A stretch of 64,000 nucleotides of DNA. It comes from Christiangramia crocea (GTDB lineage: Bacteria > Bacteroidota > Bacteroidia > Flavobacteriales > Flavobacteriaceae). Every line of letters starts with the position of its first letter. Position 1 is the first letter of the stretch. Shown here in pieces: positions 51,415 to 61,769 of the stretch. The stretch covers positions 1-64,000 of the forward strand of contig NZ_JAJSON010000016.1 of NCBI RefSeq assembly GCF_022410465.1, read 5' to 3'. A model generated the notes under the pieces. It made no database searches. It was not told where the DNA came from and saw only the letters and a program-made list of their open reading frames with translations. The position numbers and the translations under genes were made by a program.

Positions 51415-52846
51415 ATTAAAGAAAGCCTTTCTTATCTTTTTACTTGGCTGTTTCACCGGATTCGCCCAGGAAAATGATAGTATTAAAACATATTCCTTCT
51501 CGCTGCAGGAAGCCATAGAATTTGGAATCGAAAATAATTACAGGTCGCAGATTGCCCAGAAGGATGTGGATGTTGCCCTGCAGCAAAAATGGGAGATCAT
51601 AGCTCAAGGGCTACCTCAGATCAATGGAAGTCTTGATTACCAGAACTACCTGAAACAACCTGTGACACTTTTACCTGCGGCTGCCTTTGACAATACACAG
51701 AGCACCATAGACATTGTTCAGGATTATTTTCAAAATGTACAGCGAAATAATGTACCGGTAGATGCCCCCGAGGGTTTTATCCCGGTTCGCTTCGGCACCA
51801 AACAAAGCATGAATGCCACGGCAACCTGGAACCAGCTTATTTTTGACGGCTCTTATATAGTGGGCATTCAATCTGTCAAGACCCTGCTTCAGATCTCAAA
51901 AAATGCCAAAACAAAGACAGATCTCCAGATCAAGGAAGCAGTCATCAACGCCTACGGAAATGTGCTCCTTGCAGAAGAGAGCGTGGAGATCCTGGAAAAG
52001 AACGTTGCATCCCTCCAGAAGAATTATGAGGATACCAAAAAGATCTATGAGAACGGACTTACGGAACAGGAGGATGTTGAACAGCTGGAAATCACACTGC
52101 TGGGCCTTAAAAATGACATGAGCCGAAGCAAGAGAATGCGCAATATCGCTTATGAAATGCTGAACCTCAGTCTGGGAATTCCGGTTGAAAACAAGGTCAC
52201 CCTCACTAACGATCTTGATGAGCTGGCAATGAAATATTACGATATTTCCCTGTTACAGGACGAAATCCCAATAGAAGAGAACATAGATTATCGCATTGCA
52301 AAGAATTCGGCCGAATCTGCTCAGATCCAGGTAAAGCTTCAAAAGGCAAAAGCCCTTCCCACACTTACGGGATTTGTGAATTATGGTTATCAGGGTTACA
52401 GTGATAAGTTCACCTTCCTTAACAGCGAGCAGGAATATTTTGGCCAGTCCATCCTGGGCGTAAGTCTGAATATCCCGATTTTCAGCAGCGGGATGAGAAG
52501 CTCAAGGACCAAACAAAGAGAAATAGAATACGAACAGGCTCTCCTGGAACTGGAAGAGACAGAAAATGAGGTGAAACGCCAGATAAATATGGCAAAAAGC
52601 GAATACGAGTTCAGTCTGGAGAATTACCAGAATGCAATAAGAAATCTCGATCTGGCTGAAAGGATCGAAACCAAGAATCAGGTGAAATTCTTTGAAGGAA
52701 TCGCCAGCAGTTTTGAGCTAAGCGAAGCACAGCGGCAGCTGTATTCTGCGCAGCAAAATTATCTGCAATCCATGCTGGATGTGATCACCGCCAAAGTTGA
52801 ACTTGAAAATCTACTTGATACCAGAACCTATAACGATGAAAACTAA
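51407..52846 (+). CDS. TolC family outer-membrane efflux protein
   Basis: A 479-residue outer-membrane channel: signal peptide 1-20 ending GFAQ, then two TolC repeat halves rich in coiled coil (about 100-240 and 320-470) with helical segments of long Gln/Leu/Ala runs. It should form the trimeric tunnel for the RND pump encoded just downstream. It overlaps the TetR gene by 8 bases. Confidence 0.92.
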   Translation: MDKLKKAFLIFLLGCFTGFAQENDSIKTYSFSLQEAIEFGIENNYRSQIAQKDVDVALQQKWEIIAQGLPQINGSLDYQNYLKQPVTLLPAAAFDNTQSTIDIVQDYFQNVQRNNVPVDAPEGFIPVRFGTKQSMNATATWNQLIFDGSYIVGIQSVKTLLQISKNAKTKTDLQIKEAVINAYGNVLLAEESVEILEKNVASLQKNYEDTKKIYENGLTEQEDVEQLEITLLGLKNDMSRSKRMRNIAYEMLNLSLGIPVENKVTLTNDLDELAMKYYDISLLQDEIPIEENIDYRIAKNSAESAQIQVKLQKAKALPTLTGFVNYGYQGYSDKFTFLNSEQEYFGQSILGVSLNIPIFSSGMRSSRTKQREIEYEQALLELEETENEVKRQINMAKSEYEFSLENYQNAIRNLDLAERIETKNQVKFFEGIASSFELSEAQRQLYSAQQNYLQSMLDVITAKVELENLLDTRTYNDEN

Positions 52847-52871
52847 ACACTCCTTTCATACAATTCATACA

Positions 52872-54053
52872 ATGAAAAAATTTATTCTGCTAACAGGAAT
52901 CATAGGCCTTTTTGTTGCTTGTGGGAACAATGAAGAAAGATCGATAGAAGATGTGATATCCACACAAGACCTTAGCGAAATAAGAGCCAAAAAGGCCGAG
53001 TTGAGCAACCTGCAGAGCGAGCTCTCCAAAGAGATCGATCAGCTGGACGAGGCCATTAAGAAACTTGATAAAAATCGAAATTTTGCACTTGTAAGCATCG
53101 ACACCCTGAACCAGCAAAAATTCAAGCATTATGCCGAAGTTCAGGGCAATGTCGCTACCGATGAGAACATCATAATTTATCCCGAATATTCAGGTATTCT
53201 TACCAGTGTGAAGGTAAATGAAGGAGAAAGAGTTTCCAGAGGCCAGATACTGGCAGTGATTGATGACGGCGGTTTGAAGAACCAGTTAGCTCAGATGGAA
53301 GCGCAGGCCAGGCTCGCGAAGACCACCTATGAGCGCCAGCAAAGATTATGGGAGCAGAATATTGGATCTGAGATCCAGTACCTGGAAGCCAAAACCAATT
53401 ACGAAGCTCTTGAGAGTTCCGTTAACCAGCTTAAATCCCAGCTTGCCAAAACGGTGGTAAGAGCCCCATTCAGTGGAGTGATAGACGATGTGATAAGCGA
53501 GCAGGGCGAGGTGGTGAATCCGGGGCAAAATCAGCTGTTCAGACTGATAAGCCTGGACAAGATGTATGTTGAAGCAGAGGTTCCTGAAAATTATCTGAGT
53601 AAAATTCAGAAAGGGACTGATGTAAAGGTTCAGATCTCTTCGGTTGGAAAGGAATTTGAAGGACAGGTTAGCCAGGTAGGCAATAATATTAATCCCAACA
53701 ACCGGACTTTTCGCATTGAGGTTTCGGTACCTAACGAAAAAGGCATGATCAAACCAAACCAGATTGCCACCATAAAACTGAACGATTACACCTCAGATAC
53801 GGCCATTGTTATCCCTGAAAGCAGTATTCAGAAAAATGCAATGGGTGAAAGCCTGGTATACCTTTATAAACCTAATGGAAATTCCGGCATTGGTACAGCA
53901 GAGAAAGCCGTCGTTGAAGTTGGCTACACCTATAATGATAGCATTGAGGTGAAGAATGGCATTAATACCGGGGATATTCTCATCACAGAAGGAGCAAAGA
54001 ATCTGAGAGATGGTCAGGAAGTAAGAACCAAAAGAGCTGAGGATAATGAATAA
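52872..54053 (+). CDS. RND efflux periplasmic adaptor lipoprotein (HlyD/AcrA type)
   Basis: A 393-residue membrane fusion protein: lipoprotein signal with lipobox LFVAC (Cys17), a coiled-coil helix about 25-65 after a short linker, lipoyl-like halves (IIIYPEYSGILTSVKVNEGERVSRGQILAVID and KTVVRAPFSGVIDDVISEQGEVV), and a beta-barrel. The ATG at 52872 was chosen because the hydrophobic stretch and lipobox follow at once; a longer frame starts inside tolC. It joins pump and TolC. Its last 8 bases overlap the permease start. Confidence 0.92.
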   Translation: MKKFILLTGIIGLFVACGNNEERSIEDVISTQDLSEIRAKKAELSNLQSELSKEIDQLDEAIKKLDKNRNFALVSIDTLNQQKFKHYAEVQGNVATDENIIIYPEYSGILTSVKVNEGERVSRGQILAVIDDGGLKNQLAQMEAQARLAKTTYERQQRLWEQNIGSEIQYLEAKTNYEALESSVNQLKSQLAKTVVRAPFSGVIDDVISEQGEVVNPGQNQLFRLISLDKMYVEAEVPENYLSKIQKGTDVKVQISSVGKEFEGQVSQVGNNINPNNRTFRIEVSVPNEKGMIKPNQIATIKLNDYTSDTAIVIPESSIQKNAMGESLVYLYKPNGNSGIGTAEKAVVEVGYTYNDSIEVKNGINTGDILITEGAKNLRDGQEVRTKRAEDNE

Positions 54054-57000
54054 GATAGACAGAGAATTTAAACTTTCATCCTGGGCCATTGACAATAAGA
54101 TGACGGTCTACGTCATCGTTGCCATATTACTGGTCGGGGGATTGCTTTCCTACTATAGTATGCCGCGGGAATCATTCCCGGAAGTCATTGAGACAAAGAT
54201 CTACATTAGCTCCATTAATCCCGGGAACTCGGCAGAGGATGTCGAAAAATTCATCACCGAACCACTGGAGGAAGAATTCAACGATGTTGGGGGAGTAACG
54301 GAGATCTCCTCCACTACCCTTCAGGATTATTCCCTTGTAATCGTTGAATTTGAAGAAGAAGTAAATGTTGATGTGGCCAAGCAAAAGATCAAAGACAAGG
54401 TGGATCTTGTAAAGGCTGAAACCACCTGGCCCACTCTGGATAACGGGGCGAAAGTAGAACCCAACGTGTTCGATCTTAACATCTCAGAAGAACAGCCAAT
54501 ACTGAACATAAATCTTACCGGTGATTATACCGTACAGCAACTTAAGGATTATGCTGAACATCTTCAGGAAAAAATAGAATTATTGCCCCAGATCAAGGAG
54601 GCAAGTATTCGCGGAGCTGAAGATATGGAGGTGGAGATAGCCGTAGATGTCTATAAAATGACGGCTTCCAAGGTTAGTTTCAATGATATTATAAGTGCGG
54701 TTAGCTCGGAGAACCGTACTATTTCAGGGGGAAACATTATTACCAGTGGCACCCAGAAGAATATCAGGATCATTGGTGAGATTGAAGATCCTGAAGAACT
54801 GGAAAATGTAGTGGTAAAACAGGAAGGTGGTAATATCTTTTTGAAAGATATTGCAGAGGTAAGGTTCAAAGAGAAAGACCCTACAACTTATGCAAGGGAA
54901 TATGGGGAACCCGTGGTGATGCTGGATGTTAAAAAGCGTAGTGGAAAAAATATGATCGAGGCGGTAGATCAGATTAAGGAAATTATTGCAAAAGAACAGG
55001 AAGAATACCTGCCCGGATCTTTGCATATAAGCCTTACCAATGACCTTTCCACTGATACCAGAAACCAGGTGAACGATCTGGTAAACAATATCATTTTCGG
55101 GGTGATCCTGGTAGTCCTGGTACTTATGTTTTTCCTGGGATTCCGTAACTCATTATTTGTGGGTCTTGCAATTCCATTATCAATGTTCCTGTCGTATGTC
55201 ATTTTATCCAGTCTGGGCTACACCCTTAATACCATGGTGCTCTTTGCACTGGTTATGGGGCTGGGGATGCTGGTAGATAACGGGATTGTAGTAGTGGAAA
55301 ATGTGTACAGTCTTATGGACGAAGGCATGCCACGGATTAAAGCAGCCAAACAGGGGCTTGGCGAGATCGCCTGGCCTATCATCGCTTCCACTGCAACCAC
55401 GCTTATGGCATTTTTCCCGTTGGGGCTTTGGCCGGGAACTATTGGAAAATTCATGGTGATCTTCCCCATTACTCTTTCAATAGTATTAGGGTCTTCACTA
55501 TTTGTGGCCCTGATAATCAACTCCATGCTTACCTCAGAGTTCATGAAGACTGAAGAAGGTAAAATATCAAAGAAAAGATTGATACGAGTAAGCATTATAA
55601 TGAGCGGGATTGGTTTTATCCTGCTTACTGCAGGCTATGTGCTGCCTTTAGGAGTGCTAAGAGCATTGGGCAACCTGTTTCTACTTGCCGTACTCCTCCT
55701 GTGGTTCTATAAATATGTACTCTCACAGGCTGTAGACTACTTCCAGTTCAAGGCTCTAAAGAAACTGGAATCCAATTACGAGCGTTTTCTGAAATTCGCC
55801 CTTAGAGGCAGAAAATCTTATGTATTCTTTTTTGGGACTATCGGATTGCTGATATTTTCTTTTATTCTGATGGCAGTGGTTCAGCCAAACGTGTTATTCT
55901 TTCCGGAAAACCAGCCTAAACAGGTAATTACTTATATCGAATATCCGGAAGGAACTGATATCAAGAAAACCAATGAGCTCACGAAAAAAGTAGAGCAGCA
56001 GATCTTTGAGGTTATCGAAAAATATGAAGATGAAGATGGCTATAATTTTATGGTTGAGTCGGTTATTTCACAGGTTGGCGAAGGTGCCGGAAACCCCCAA
56101 ACCGATGGCGGCCAGCAGAATGCCATGCCTCACAAGGGCAAAGTAACCATAGTAATGCGTGAGTTCAAGGAAAGGCGGGGTGTTGAAAGCGCACAGGTAC
56201 TTAGTGAAGTGCGGGAAGCTGTAAACCAATTCCCCGGTGCCTCCATTATCGTTGAAAAGGATGCGGCAGGCCCACCTTCAGGATATCCCATAAATATAGA
56301 GCTCAAAGGTGAAGATTATGAGGAGATGCTGGCCGAAGCGGAAAATATCCGGTCCTATATCAACGAGCTTAACCTTCCAGGGATCGAAGAGCTTAAAATA
56401 GATGTGAATAAATCTAAACCGGAACTTGACGTGACGGTAGACCGCCGTAAAGCAGGACAGCTGGGAATCTCCACTTCACAGATCGGCCAGACCCTAAGAC
56501 GTGCCATCTATGGTGAAGAGGTTTCCACCTATAAAGATGGCGAAGAAGACTATGAAGTGAATGTTAGGTTCAACGATGAATACAGGTATAATGAAAATGC
56601 ACTTTTTAATCAGCCTATTACCTTCAGAGACCAGAACTCAGGAGAATTAAGGCAGGTACCCATTTCATCGATGATAGAGACTGAGGTTGCCTCTTCATTT
56701 AGTTCGATCAAAAGAAGGGACCTTAAGAAAGTGATCACTATTTATTCAAATGTGCTTCAGGATTATAACGGGAACCAGATTGTTGAGCAACTGCAAAATG
56801 CCTTGAAGAATTATGAACTCCCTGAAAGTATGACCCTGGCATTTACCGGGGAGCAGGAAGAACAGCAAAAGAATATGAACTTCCTTCTCAAGGCACTCCT
56901 GATTGCAATTGGAGGGATACTCCTTATTCTGGTTGCCCAGTTCAACTCGATCACCAAACCTTTTATTATTCTTATGGCGGTTGTTCTGAGTATGATTGGA

Positions 57001-57528
57001 GTTTTCTTAGGGCTGATTACATTCCAGATGGACTTTATCATCATAATGACCATGATGGGTATTATTTCCCTTGCGGGAATTGTAGTGAACAATGCTATCG
57101 TATTGATAGATTATACCCAAATCCTTATAGACAGAAAGAAAATCGAGTTGGGTATTGAAAAGGAAGATCTCCTTACCCGAAAACAATATTTTGATATGAT
57201 AGTTGCCGGAGGAAAATCAAGGTTAAGACCTGTACTGTTAACAGCGATCACCACCGTATTAGGGCTAATCCCATTAGCTGTTGGGCTGAACATAGACTTC
57301 TTTGGCCTGATAACGGATTATGACCCGGGAATCTATATAGGGGGAGACAACGTGATTTTCTGGGGACCTCTTGCCTGGACCGTGATCTTCGGACTGGTAT
57401 TCGCCACTTTCCTGACCCTGGTAGTTGTACCAGTGATGTTCTACCTGGTTAACCGGGCAAAGGTGAGGCTCAAGGACAAAAGAATTGAAAGAAAAGAGAA
57501 GAAAGAGAAAGAACTTGTAAATGCCTAA
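54046..57528 (+). CDS. RND multidrug/metal-type efflux permease
   Basis: A 1160-residue resistance-nodulation-division transporter with the usual twofold layout: helix 1 near 19-37, helices 2-6 near 345-500, the second half starting near 590 and helices 8-12 near 945-1145. TM4 carries VMGLGMLVDNGIVVVENV. Family length is about 1030-1060. Here an extra segment of about 65 residues between helix 6 and 7 (residues about 510-570) contains two further hydrophobic stretches (VSIIMSGIGFILLTAGYVL and ALGNLFLLAVLLLWFYKYVL), giving about 14 predicted helices. Substrate unknown. Terminator follows. Confidence 0.9.
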   Translation: MNKIDREFKLSSWAIDNKMTVYVIVAILLVGGLLSYYSMPRESFPEVIETKIYISSINPGNSAEDVEKFITEPLEEEFNDVGGVTEISSTTLQDYSLVIVEFEEEVNVDVAKQKIKDKVDLVKAETTWPTLDNGAKVEPNVFDLNISEEQPILNINLTGDYTVQQLKDYAEHLQEKIELLPQIKEASIRGAEDMEVEIAVDVYKMTASKVSFNDIISAVSSENRTISGGNIITSGTQKNIRIIGEIEDPEELENVVVKQEGGNIFLKDIAEVRFKEKDPTTYAREYGEPVVMLDVKKRSGKNMIEAVDQIKEIIAKEQEEYLPGSLHISLTNDLSTDTRNQVNDLVNNIIFGVILVVLVLMFFLGFRNSLFVGLAIPLSMFLSYVILSSLGYTLNTMVLFALVMGLGMLVDNGIVVVENVYSLMDEGMPRIKAAKQGLGEIAWPIIASTATTLMAFFPLGLWPGTIGKFMVIFPITLSIVLGSSLFVALIINSMLTSEFMKTEEGKISKKRLIRVSIIMSGIGFILLTAGYVLPLGVLRALGNLFLLAVLLLWFYKYVLSQAVDYFQFKALKKLESNYERFLKFALRGRKSYVFFFGTIGLLIFSFILMAVVQPNVLFFPENQPKQVITYIEYPEGTDIKKTNELTKKVEQQIFEVIEKYEDEDGYNFMVESVISQVGEGAGNPQTDGGQQNAMPHKGKVTIVMREFKERRGVESAQVLSEVREAVNQFPGASIIVEKDAAGPPSGYPINIELKGEDYEEMLAEAENIRSYINELNLPGIEELKIDVNKSKPELDVTVDRRKAGQLGISTSQIGQTLRRAIYGEEVSTYKDGEEDYEVNVRFNDEYRYNENALFNQPITFRDQNSGELRQVPISSMIETEVASSFSSIKRRDLKKVITIYSNVLQDYNGNQIVEQLQNALKNYELPESMTLAFTGEQEEQQKNMNFLLKALLIAIGGILLILVAQFNSITKPFIILMAVVLSMIGVFLGLITFQMDFIIIMTMMGIISLAGIVVNNAIVLIDYTQILIDRKKIELGIEKEDLLTRKQYFDMIVAGGKSRLRPVLLTAITTVLGLIPLAVGLNIDFFGLITDYDPGIYIGGDNVIFWGPLAWTVIFGLVFATFLTLVVVPVMFYLVNRAKVRLKDKRIERKEKKEKELVNA

Positions 57529-57567
57529 AAAATAACCCCCCGTATTACTTCGGGGGGTTATTTTTTA
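57526..57567. terminator. Bidirectional terminator after the efflux operon
   Basis: AATAACCCCCCG (57531-57542) pairs with CGGGGGGTTATT (57551-57562), a 12-bp perfect stem with an 8-base loop and A/T runs on both sides. It ends the efflux operon and the convergent MORN-repeat gene. Confidence 0.92.
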
Positions 57568-57585
57568 ATATAAATTAGTTTCTAT

Positions 57586-57945
57586 TCATTTTTGAATTGA
57601 GTTTTTAGTTTCCCAATTCCTTACGGAAGCGATCCGGTTGTTTTCATAATCTACTTCAGTAAGTTGATCACCATTCCAAAAAAACCATTTCCCTTCTTTT
57701 TCTCCCTTGTTGTAATATGCGATGGTTGTCTTTTCACCGTTTTGGTCGTAAGAAACCCATTGCCCGTGGAGCTTTCCGTCCTTGTACGTACCTTCCTGTC
57801 TAATACTTCCATCTTCATAATAAAAAGTTCCTTTAATTAATTCTCCCTGTTTTTTAAACTCAGGTTCAGGGTCTTTATCCTGGGCAATAGCAACACTTCC
57901 TGCAAGAAATAATGTCACTAATGCTATATTTTTCACCATTTTCAT
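57586..57945 (-). CDS. Exported MORN-repeat protein
   Basis: A 119-residue exported protein: signal peptide 1-22 ending VAIAQ, then MORN_2-type repeats (GTFYYEDGSIRQEGTYKDGKLHGQWVSYDQNGEKTTIAYYNKGEKEGKWFFWNGDQLTEVDYENNRI), each with the G.Y..G...G.W pattern. Such proteins are common in Bacteroidota and often annotated with YwqK-type antitoxins, but no toxin partner is here. The role is likely to bind a surface component; it is not established. Confidence 0.78.
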   Translation of the reverse strand: MKMVKNIALVTLFLAGSVAIAQDKDPEPEFKKQGELIKGTFYYEDGSIRQEGTYKDGKLHGQWVSYDQNGEKTTIAYYNKGEKEGKWFFWNGDQLTEVDYENNRIASVRNWETKNSIQK

Positions 57946-57973
57946 AGCGCTTTTCTAGTAATGTCTAACATAA

Positions 57974-58003
57974 CAAAAATAACCAAAGTTTACATTAAAT
58001 CAA
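57974..58003 (-). promoter_or_regulatory. Promoter of the MORN-repeat gene
   Basis: On the minus strand TTG (58003-58001) and TATTTTTG (57981-57974) are 19 bases apart, one of the cleanest promoter matches in the window. The ATG is 29 bases after the -7 element. Confidence 0.82.
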
Positions 58004-58134
58004 TATTAAGGTAACCTTAAGTTAACATTGAAAGCTATTACGGGTTGCTATTCACCCCTTTGCTTTGTCAATGCATTAGGTAGATTATGTATTAATTTTA
58101 ATTCATATTACTTATAGAAAACATAAGAACTTCT

Positions 58135-58142
58135 TACTTTTG
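58135..58142 (+). promoter_or_regulatory. -7 element of aspS
   Basis: TACTTTTG lies 26 bases before the ATG at 58168 and matches TAnnTTTG. No good -33 TTG. Confidence 0.55.
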
Positions 58143-58167
58143 TGCCCATTCTAAACTGAAGGATAAA

Positions 58168-59916
58168 ATGTACAGAAGTCATACCTGTGGTGAACTAAAC
58201 GCTAAACATATAGGTGAAAAAGTAAGCCTTTCCGGCTGGGTTCAAAAAGTAAGGAATAAAGGATTCATGATCTGGGTAGATCTTCGCGATCGCTACGGCC
58301 TTACCCAGCTGATCTTTGACGAGGAAAGATCTTCAAAAGATTTAATGGAAAAAGCTGAGAATCTGGCACGTGAATTCGTGATCCAGGTAGAAGGTAGTGT
58401 GATAGAAAGGGAATCCAAAAATCCTAATCTCCCTACCGGGGAAATTGAAGTTCTCGTAGAGGATTTCAAGATCCTTAATTCTTCTGTAACTCCCCCCTTC
58501 ACTATTGAAGATGAAACTGACGGCGGTGAAGACCTTAGAATGAAATACCGATACCTTGATATTCGTCGAAATCCGGTAAAGAATAAACTGATCTTTCGCC
58601 ATAAAGTGGCTATGCAGGTTAGAAACTATCTTTCGCAGGAAGGTTTTATCGAGGTTGAAACCCCTTATCTTATCAAATCAACTCCTGAAGGTGCCCGTGA
58701 CTTTGTGGTGCCAAGCAGAATGAACGAAGGCCAGTTCTATGCCTTGCCCCAGTCTCCACAGACCTTTAAGCAGCTATTGATGGTTGGAGGAATGGATAAG
58801 TACTTTCAGATTGTAAAATGTTTCAGGGATGAAGATCTCAGAGCTGACAGACAGCCCGAATTTACTCAGGTAGACTGCGAGATGGCTTTTGTGGACCAGG
58901 AAGATATTCTGAATATCTTCGAAGGTCTAACCCGCCATCTTCTTAAAGAGATCAAGGCTGTTGAAGTAGATAAATTCCCAAGGATGACCTTTGATGAAGC
59001 TATGCGGAAGTATGGGAATGACAAGCCTGATATTCGCTTTGGAATGGAATTCGCCGAACTCAATGAACTTGCAAAGGATAAAGGCTTTAATGTTTTTGAT
59101 CAACAGGAACTGGTAGTTGGTATCGCGGTTCCAAATGCCGCCAGTTTTACCAGAAAGGAAATTGATAATTTGATCTCCTGGGTTAAAAGACCTCAGGTTG
59201 GAGCCAACGGGCTTGTTTGGGCAAAATATAACGAAGACGGAAGCTTAAAATCCTCTGTAGATAAATTCTATTCTCAGGATGACCTTAAAGCCTGGGCAGA
59301 TAAAACGGGAGCAAAGCCCGGAGACCTTATACTTGTAATGGCTGGCAATGCCGATAAAACCAGAACTCAGCTTAGCGCTCTACGAATGCATCTTGGCAAT
59401 GAGCTTGGATTGAGGAAGGCTGATGAGTTCGCGCCTTTATGGGTAGTGGATTTCCCGCTTCTGGAATGGGATGAAGAGACAGAAAGATTCCACGCGATGC
59501 ACCATCCATTCACCTCTCCAAAAAAAGAAGACTTTGCCCTTCTTGAAACAGAACCGGGTAAAGTCAGGGCCAATGCTTATGACCTTGTACTGAATGGAAA
59601 TGAGATTGGTGGAGGATCAATAAGAATTCATGATAAAGAGACACAATCCCAAATGTTCAAATATCTTGGTTTCACCCCGGAAGAGGCTAAAGAACAATTC
59701 GGCTTTTTGATGGACGCATTCCAGTATGGTGCCCCCCCACATGGAGGGATCGCTTTTGGATTTGACCGGCTTGTAGCTATTCTTGGAGGCCAGGAAAGTA
59801 TCAGGGATTTCATTGCCTTCCCTAAAAATAATGCAGGCAGGGATGTGATGATAGATGCTCCGGCAAAGCTGGATGAAGAACAACTTGATGAATTACATCT
59901 TAGATTGAAATTATAA
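58168..59916 (+). CDS. aspS: Aspartyl-tRNA synthetase
   Basis: A 582-residue bacterial-type class II synthetase. Order: N-terminal OB anticodon-binding domain (residues 1-110, [32 protein letters not shown]), catalytic motifs 1 (about 130-150), 2 ([21 protein letters not shown] near 218-238) and 3 ([10 protein letters not shown] near 530), and the bacterial GAD insertion between motifs 2 and 3. Charges tRNA-Asp; the tRNA-Asp gene of this window is at 2.8 kb. Stop followed by terminator. Confidence 0.97.
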   Translation: MYRSHTCGELNAKHIGEKVSLSGWVQKVRNKGFMIWVDLRDRYGLTQLIFDEERSSKDLMEKAENLAREFVIQVEGSVIERESKNPNLPTGEIEVLVEDFKILNSSVTPPFTIEDETDGGEDLRMKYRYLDIRRNPVKNKLIFRHKVAMQVRNYLSQEGFIEVETPYLIKSTPEGARDFVVPSRMNEGQFYALPQSPQTFKQLLMVGGMDKYFQIVKCFRDEDLRADRQPEFTQVDCEMAFVDQEDILNIFEGLTRHLLKEIKAVEVDKFPRMTFDEAMRKYGNDKPDIRFGMEFAELNELAKDKGFNVFDQQELVVGIAVPNAASFTRKEIDNLISWVKRPQVGANGLVWAKYNEDGSLKSSVDKFYSQDDLKAWADKTGAKPGDLILVMAGNADKTRTQLSALRMHLGNELGLRKADEFAPLWVVDFPLLEWDEETERFHAMHHPFTSPKKEDFALLETEPGKVRANAYDLVLNGNEIGGGSIRIHDKETQSQMFKYLGFTPEEAKEQFGFLMDAFQYGAPPHGGIAFGFDRLVAILGGQESIRDFIAFPKNNAGRDVMIDAPAKLDEEQLDELHLRLKL

Positions 59917-59920
59917 AACT

Positions 59921-59950
59921 GTAAAATCCCGCATAATGCGGGATTTTATA
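59921..59950 (+). terminator. Terminator after aspS
   Basis: AAAATCCCGCA (59923-59933) pairs with TGCGGGATTTT (59937-59947) around a 3-base loop. Confidence 0.9.
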
Positions 59951-59976
59951 TCTTCACAGAATAATATCTCGGGACG

Positions 59977-61767
59977 GTGGCGAAATTCAGGAATTCCTTC
60001 TTGCACAGGTTTTTGAACTGGAAGTCCAGAAACCTTTCCCATCGCCAGTTTTTGATGATGCTCAGTGCGGTAATAGGTTTTGTATCGGGCATATTCGCGG
60101 TAATTATAAAAAACCTCACCCATCTAATCCAATCATTGCTGGAGGGCAAGTTTATTGCGAACTACCACGACGCCTTTTATTTTATATTTCCGGTAATAGG
60201 CCTTTTAATAGTCTACTTCATCATAAAATTTGTTTTTAAAAGAAAAGTAGGCCACGGTATCCCTACCACACTTTATGCAATCTCAAGGCAGAAGGGGATA
60301 ATGAAACGTTTCCAGATGTATGCCTCTGTTATAACTGCTCCCATTACGGTAGGTTTTGGAGGATCGGTAGGACTGGAGGGACCCACCGTAGCAACCGGTG
60401 CTTCTCTTGGATCTAATATTTCCCGGATATTCATGATGAACCAGACCTCAAGGACTCTCCTTATAGGTTGTGCGGCGGCAGGAGCCATGTCTTCCATTTT
60501 TAAAGCACCAATTGCCGCGATTATTTTTGCAATTGAAGTCTTTAGCCTGGACCTGACCATAGCTTCGCTTCTACCTTTACTTATCGCTTCGGTTTCAGCA
60601 ATACTTACCTCCTACTTCTTTTTTGGTAGTGAAATAATTTTACCATTTGAACTAAAAGATGCTTTTAATATTTCTGAGGTCCCCTATTACATATTACTCG
60701 GAATTTTAGCCTCTGCCTGTTCCCTTTATTTTTCAAAGATCTATTTTAATTTCACGCGTATCCTGGCTAAGATAACATCACCATTTGCCAGGTTGATTAT
60801 CGCCGGACTTGCACTGGGAGTTTTGATCTATTTTATTCCCCCACTCTATGGGGAGGGTTATAATGTAGTGAACAACCTGCTACATGAAAATTATTTACAG
60901 GCTTTGGGCAACAACCTGTTTAATGCTTATCTGGATAACATATGGGTGGTTATCCTTTTACTGGCAGGACTTGTAGTCTTTAAGATCATTGCTTCTTCCC
61001 TCACATTTAGTGCTGGAGGAGTTGGAGGAATCTTCGCTCCCGTTATGTTTATGGGTAGCGCAATGGGACATTGTTTTGCCCTGATTCTTAATAACCTGGG
61101 GCTCTTTAAAAATACCATTTCAGTTAGTAATTTCACTTTAGTGGGTATGGCAGGATTAATGGCCGGAGTACTGCATGCACCCCTAACGGCAATTTTCCTT
61201 ATCGCCGAGCTTACTCATGGTTATGAACTCTTTATTCCACTGATGATTACTTCTGCAATTTCATTTATGATCACTTCCAAATTTCAACCGCATTCGGTAT
61301 ATACTATGGAACTTGCACAGCGCGGGGACCTACTTACACATGACAAAGATCATACAGTTCTTACCCTCATGAATATAACCCGGGTGATCGAAAAGAATTT
61401 CATACCTATTGAAATAGACATGAATCTGGGCGATGTGATTCATCAGGGAGTGGTGAAATCATCACGTAATATTTTTCCTGTGATAGATGAAAATCGTAAC
61501 TTCATGGGAATCATTTTACTGGATGATATCAGGCCGATAATGTTCGATGAAAAATTATATAATGAAGTAAAGGTGCAGGATATAATGCAGCAGGCCCCTG
61601 AAATTATTGATATTGAGAATGATCGAATGAAGGAGATCATGAAAAAATTCCAGGATAGCGAGGCATGGAACCTGCCGGTGGTTAAAGAAGGCAAGTACAT
61701 CGGATTCATTTCAAAGTCCAAACTCTTAACTGCCTACCGACAAAAATTAATAGAAGTTACCGTATAG
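59977..61767 (+). CDS. ClC-type chloride channel/antiporter with CBS domains
   Basis: A 596-residue ClC protein: ion-selectivity run GSVGLEGPTVATGASLGSN near 130, where the Glu is the gating residue, a C-terminal transmembrane half (SLTFSAGGVGGIFAPVMFMGSAMG, near 345) and two cytoplasmic CBS domains from about 450. About 12-18 helical segments are predicted. It exchanges chloride for protons or passes chloride; which one is not settled by sequence. The start is GTG at 59977, the nearest start before MLSAVIGF. CBS domains suggest nucleotide-regulated gating. Confidence 0.9.
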   Translation: MAKFRNSFLHRFLNWKSRNLSHRQFLMMLSAVIGFVSGIFAVIIKNLTHLIQSLLEGKFIANYHDAFYFIFPVIGLLIVYFIIKFVFKRKVGHGIPTTLYAISRQKGIMKRFQMYASVITAPITVGFGGSVGLEGPTVATGASLGSNISRIFMMNQTSRTLLIGCAAAGAMSSIFKAPIAAIIFAIEVFSLDLTIASLLPLLIASVSAILTSYFFFGSEIILPFELKDAFNISEVPYYILLGILASACSLYFSKIYFNFTRILAKITSPFARLIIAGLALGVLIYFIPPLYGEGYNVVNNLLHENYLQALGNNLFNAYLDNIWVVILLLAGLVVFKIIASSLTFSAGGVGGIFAPVMFMGSAMGHCFALILNNLGLFKNTISVSNFTLVGMAGLMAGVLHAPLTAIFLIAELTHGYELFIPLMITSAISFMITSKFQPHSVYTMELAQRGDLLTHDKDHTVLTLMNITRVIEKNFIPIEIDMNLGDVIHQGVVKSSRNIFPVIDENRNFMGIILLDDIRPIMFDEKLYNEVKVQDIMQQAPEIIDIENDRMKEIMKKFQDSEAWNLPVVKEGKYIGFISKSKLLTAYRQKLIEVTV

Positions 61768-61769
61768 CT

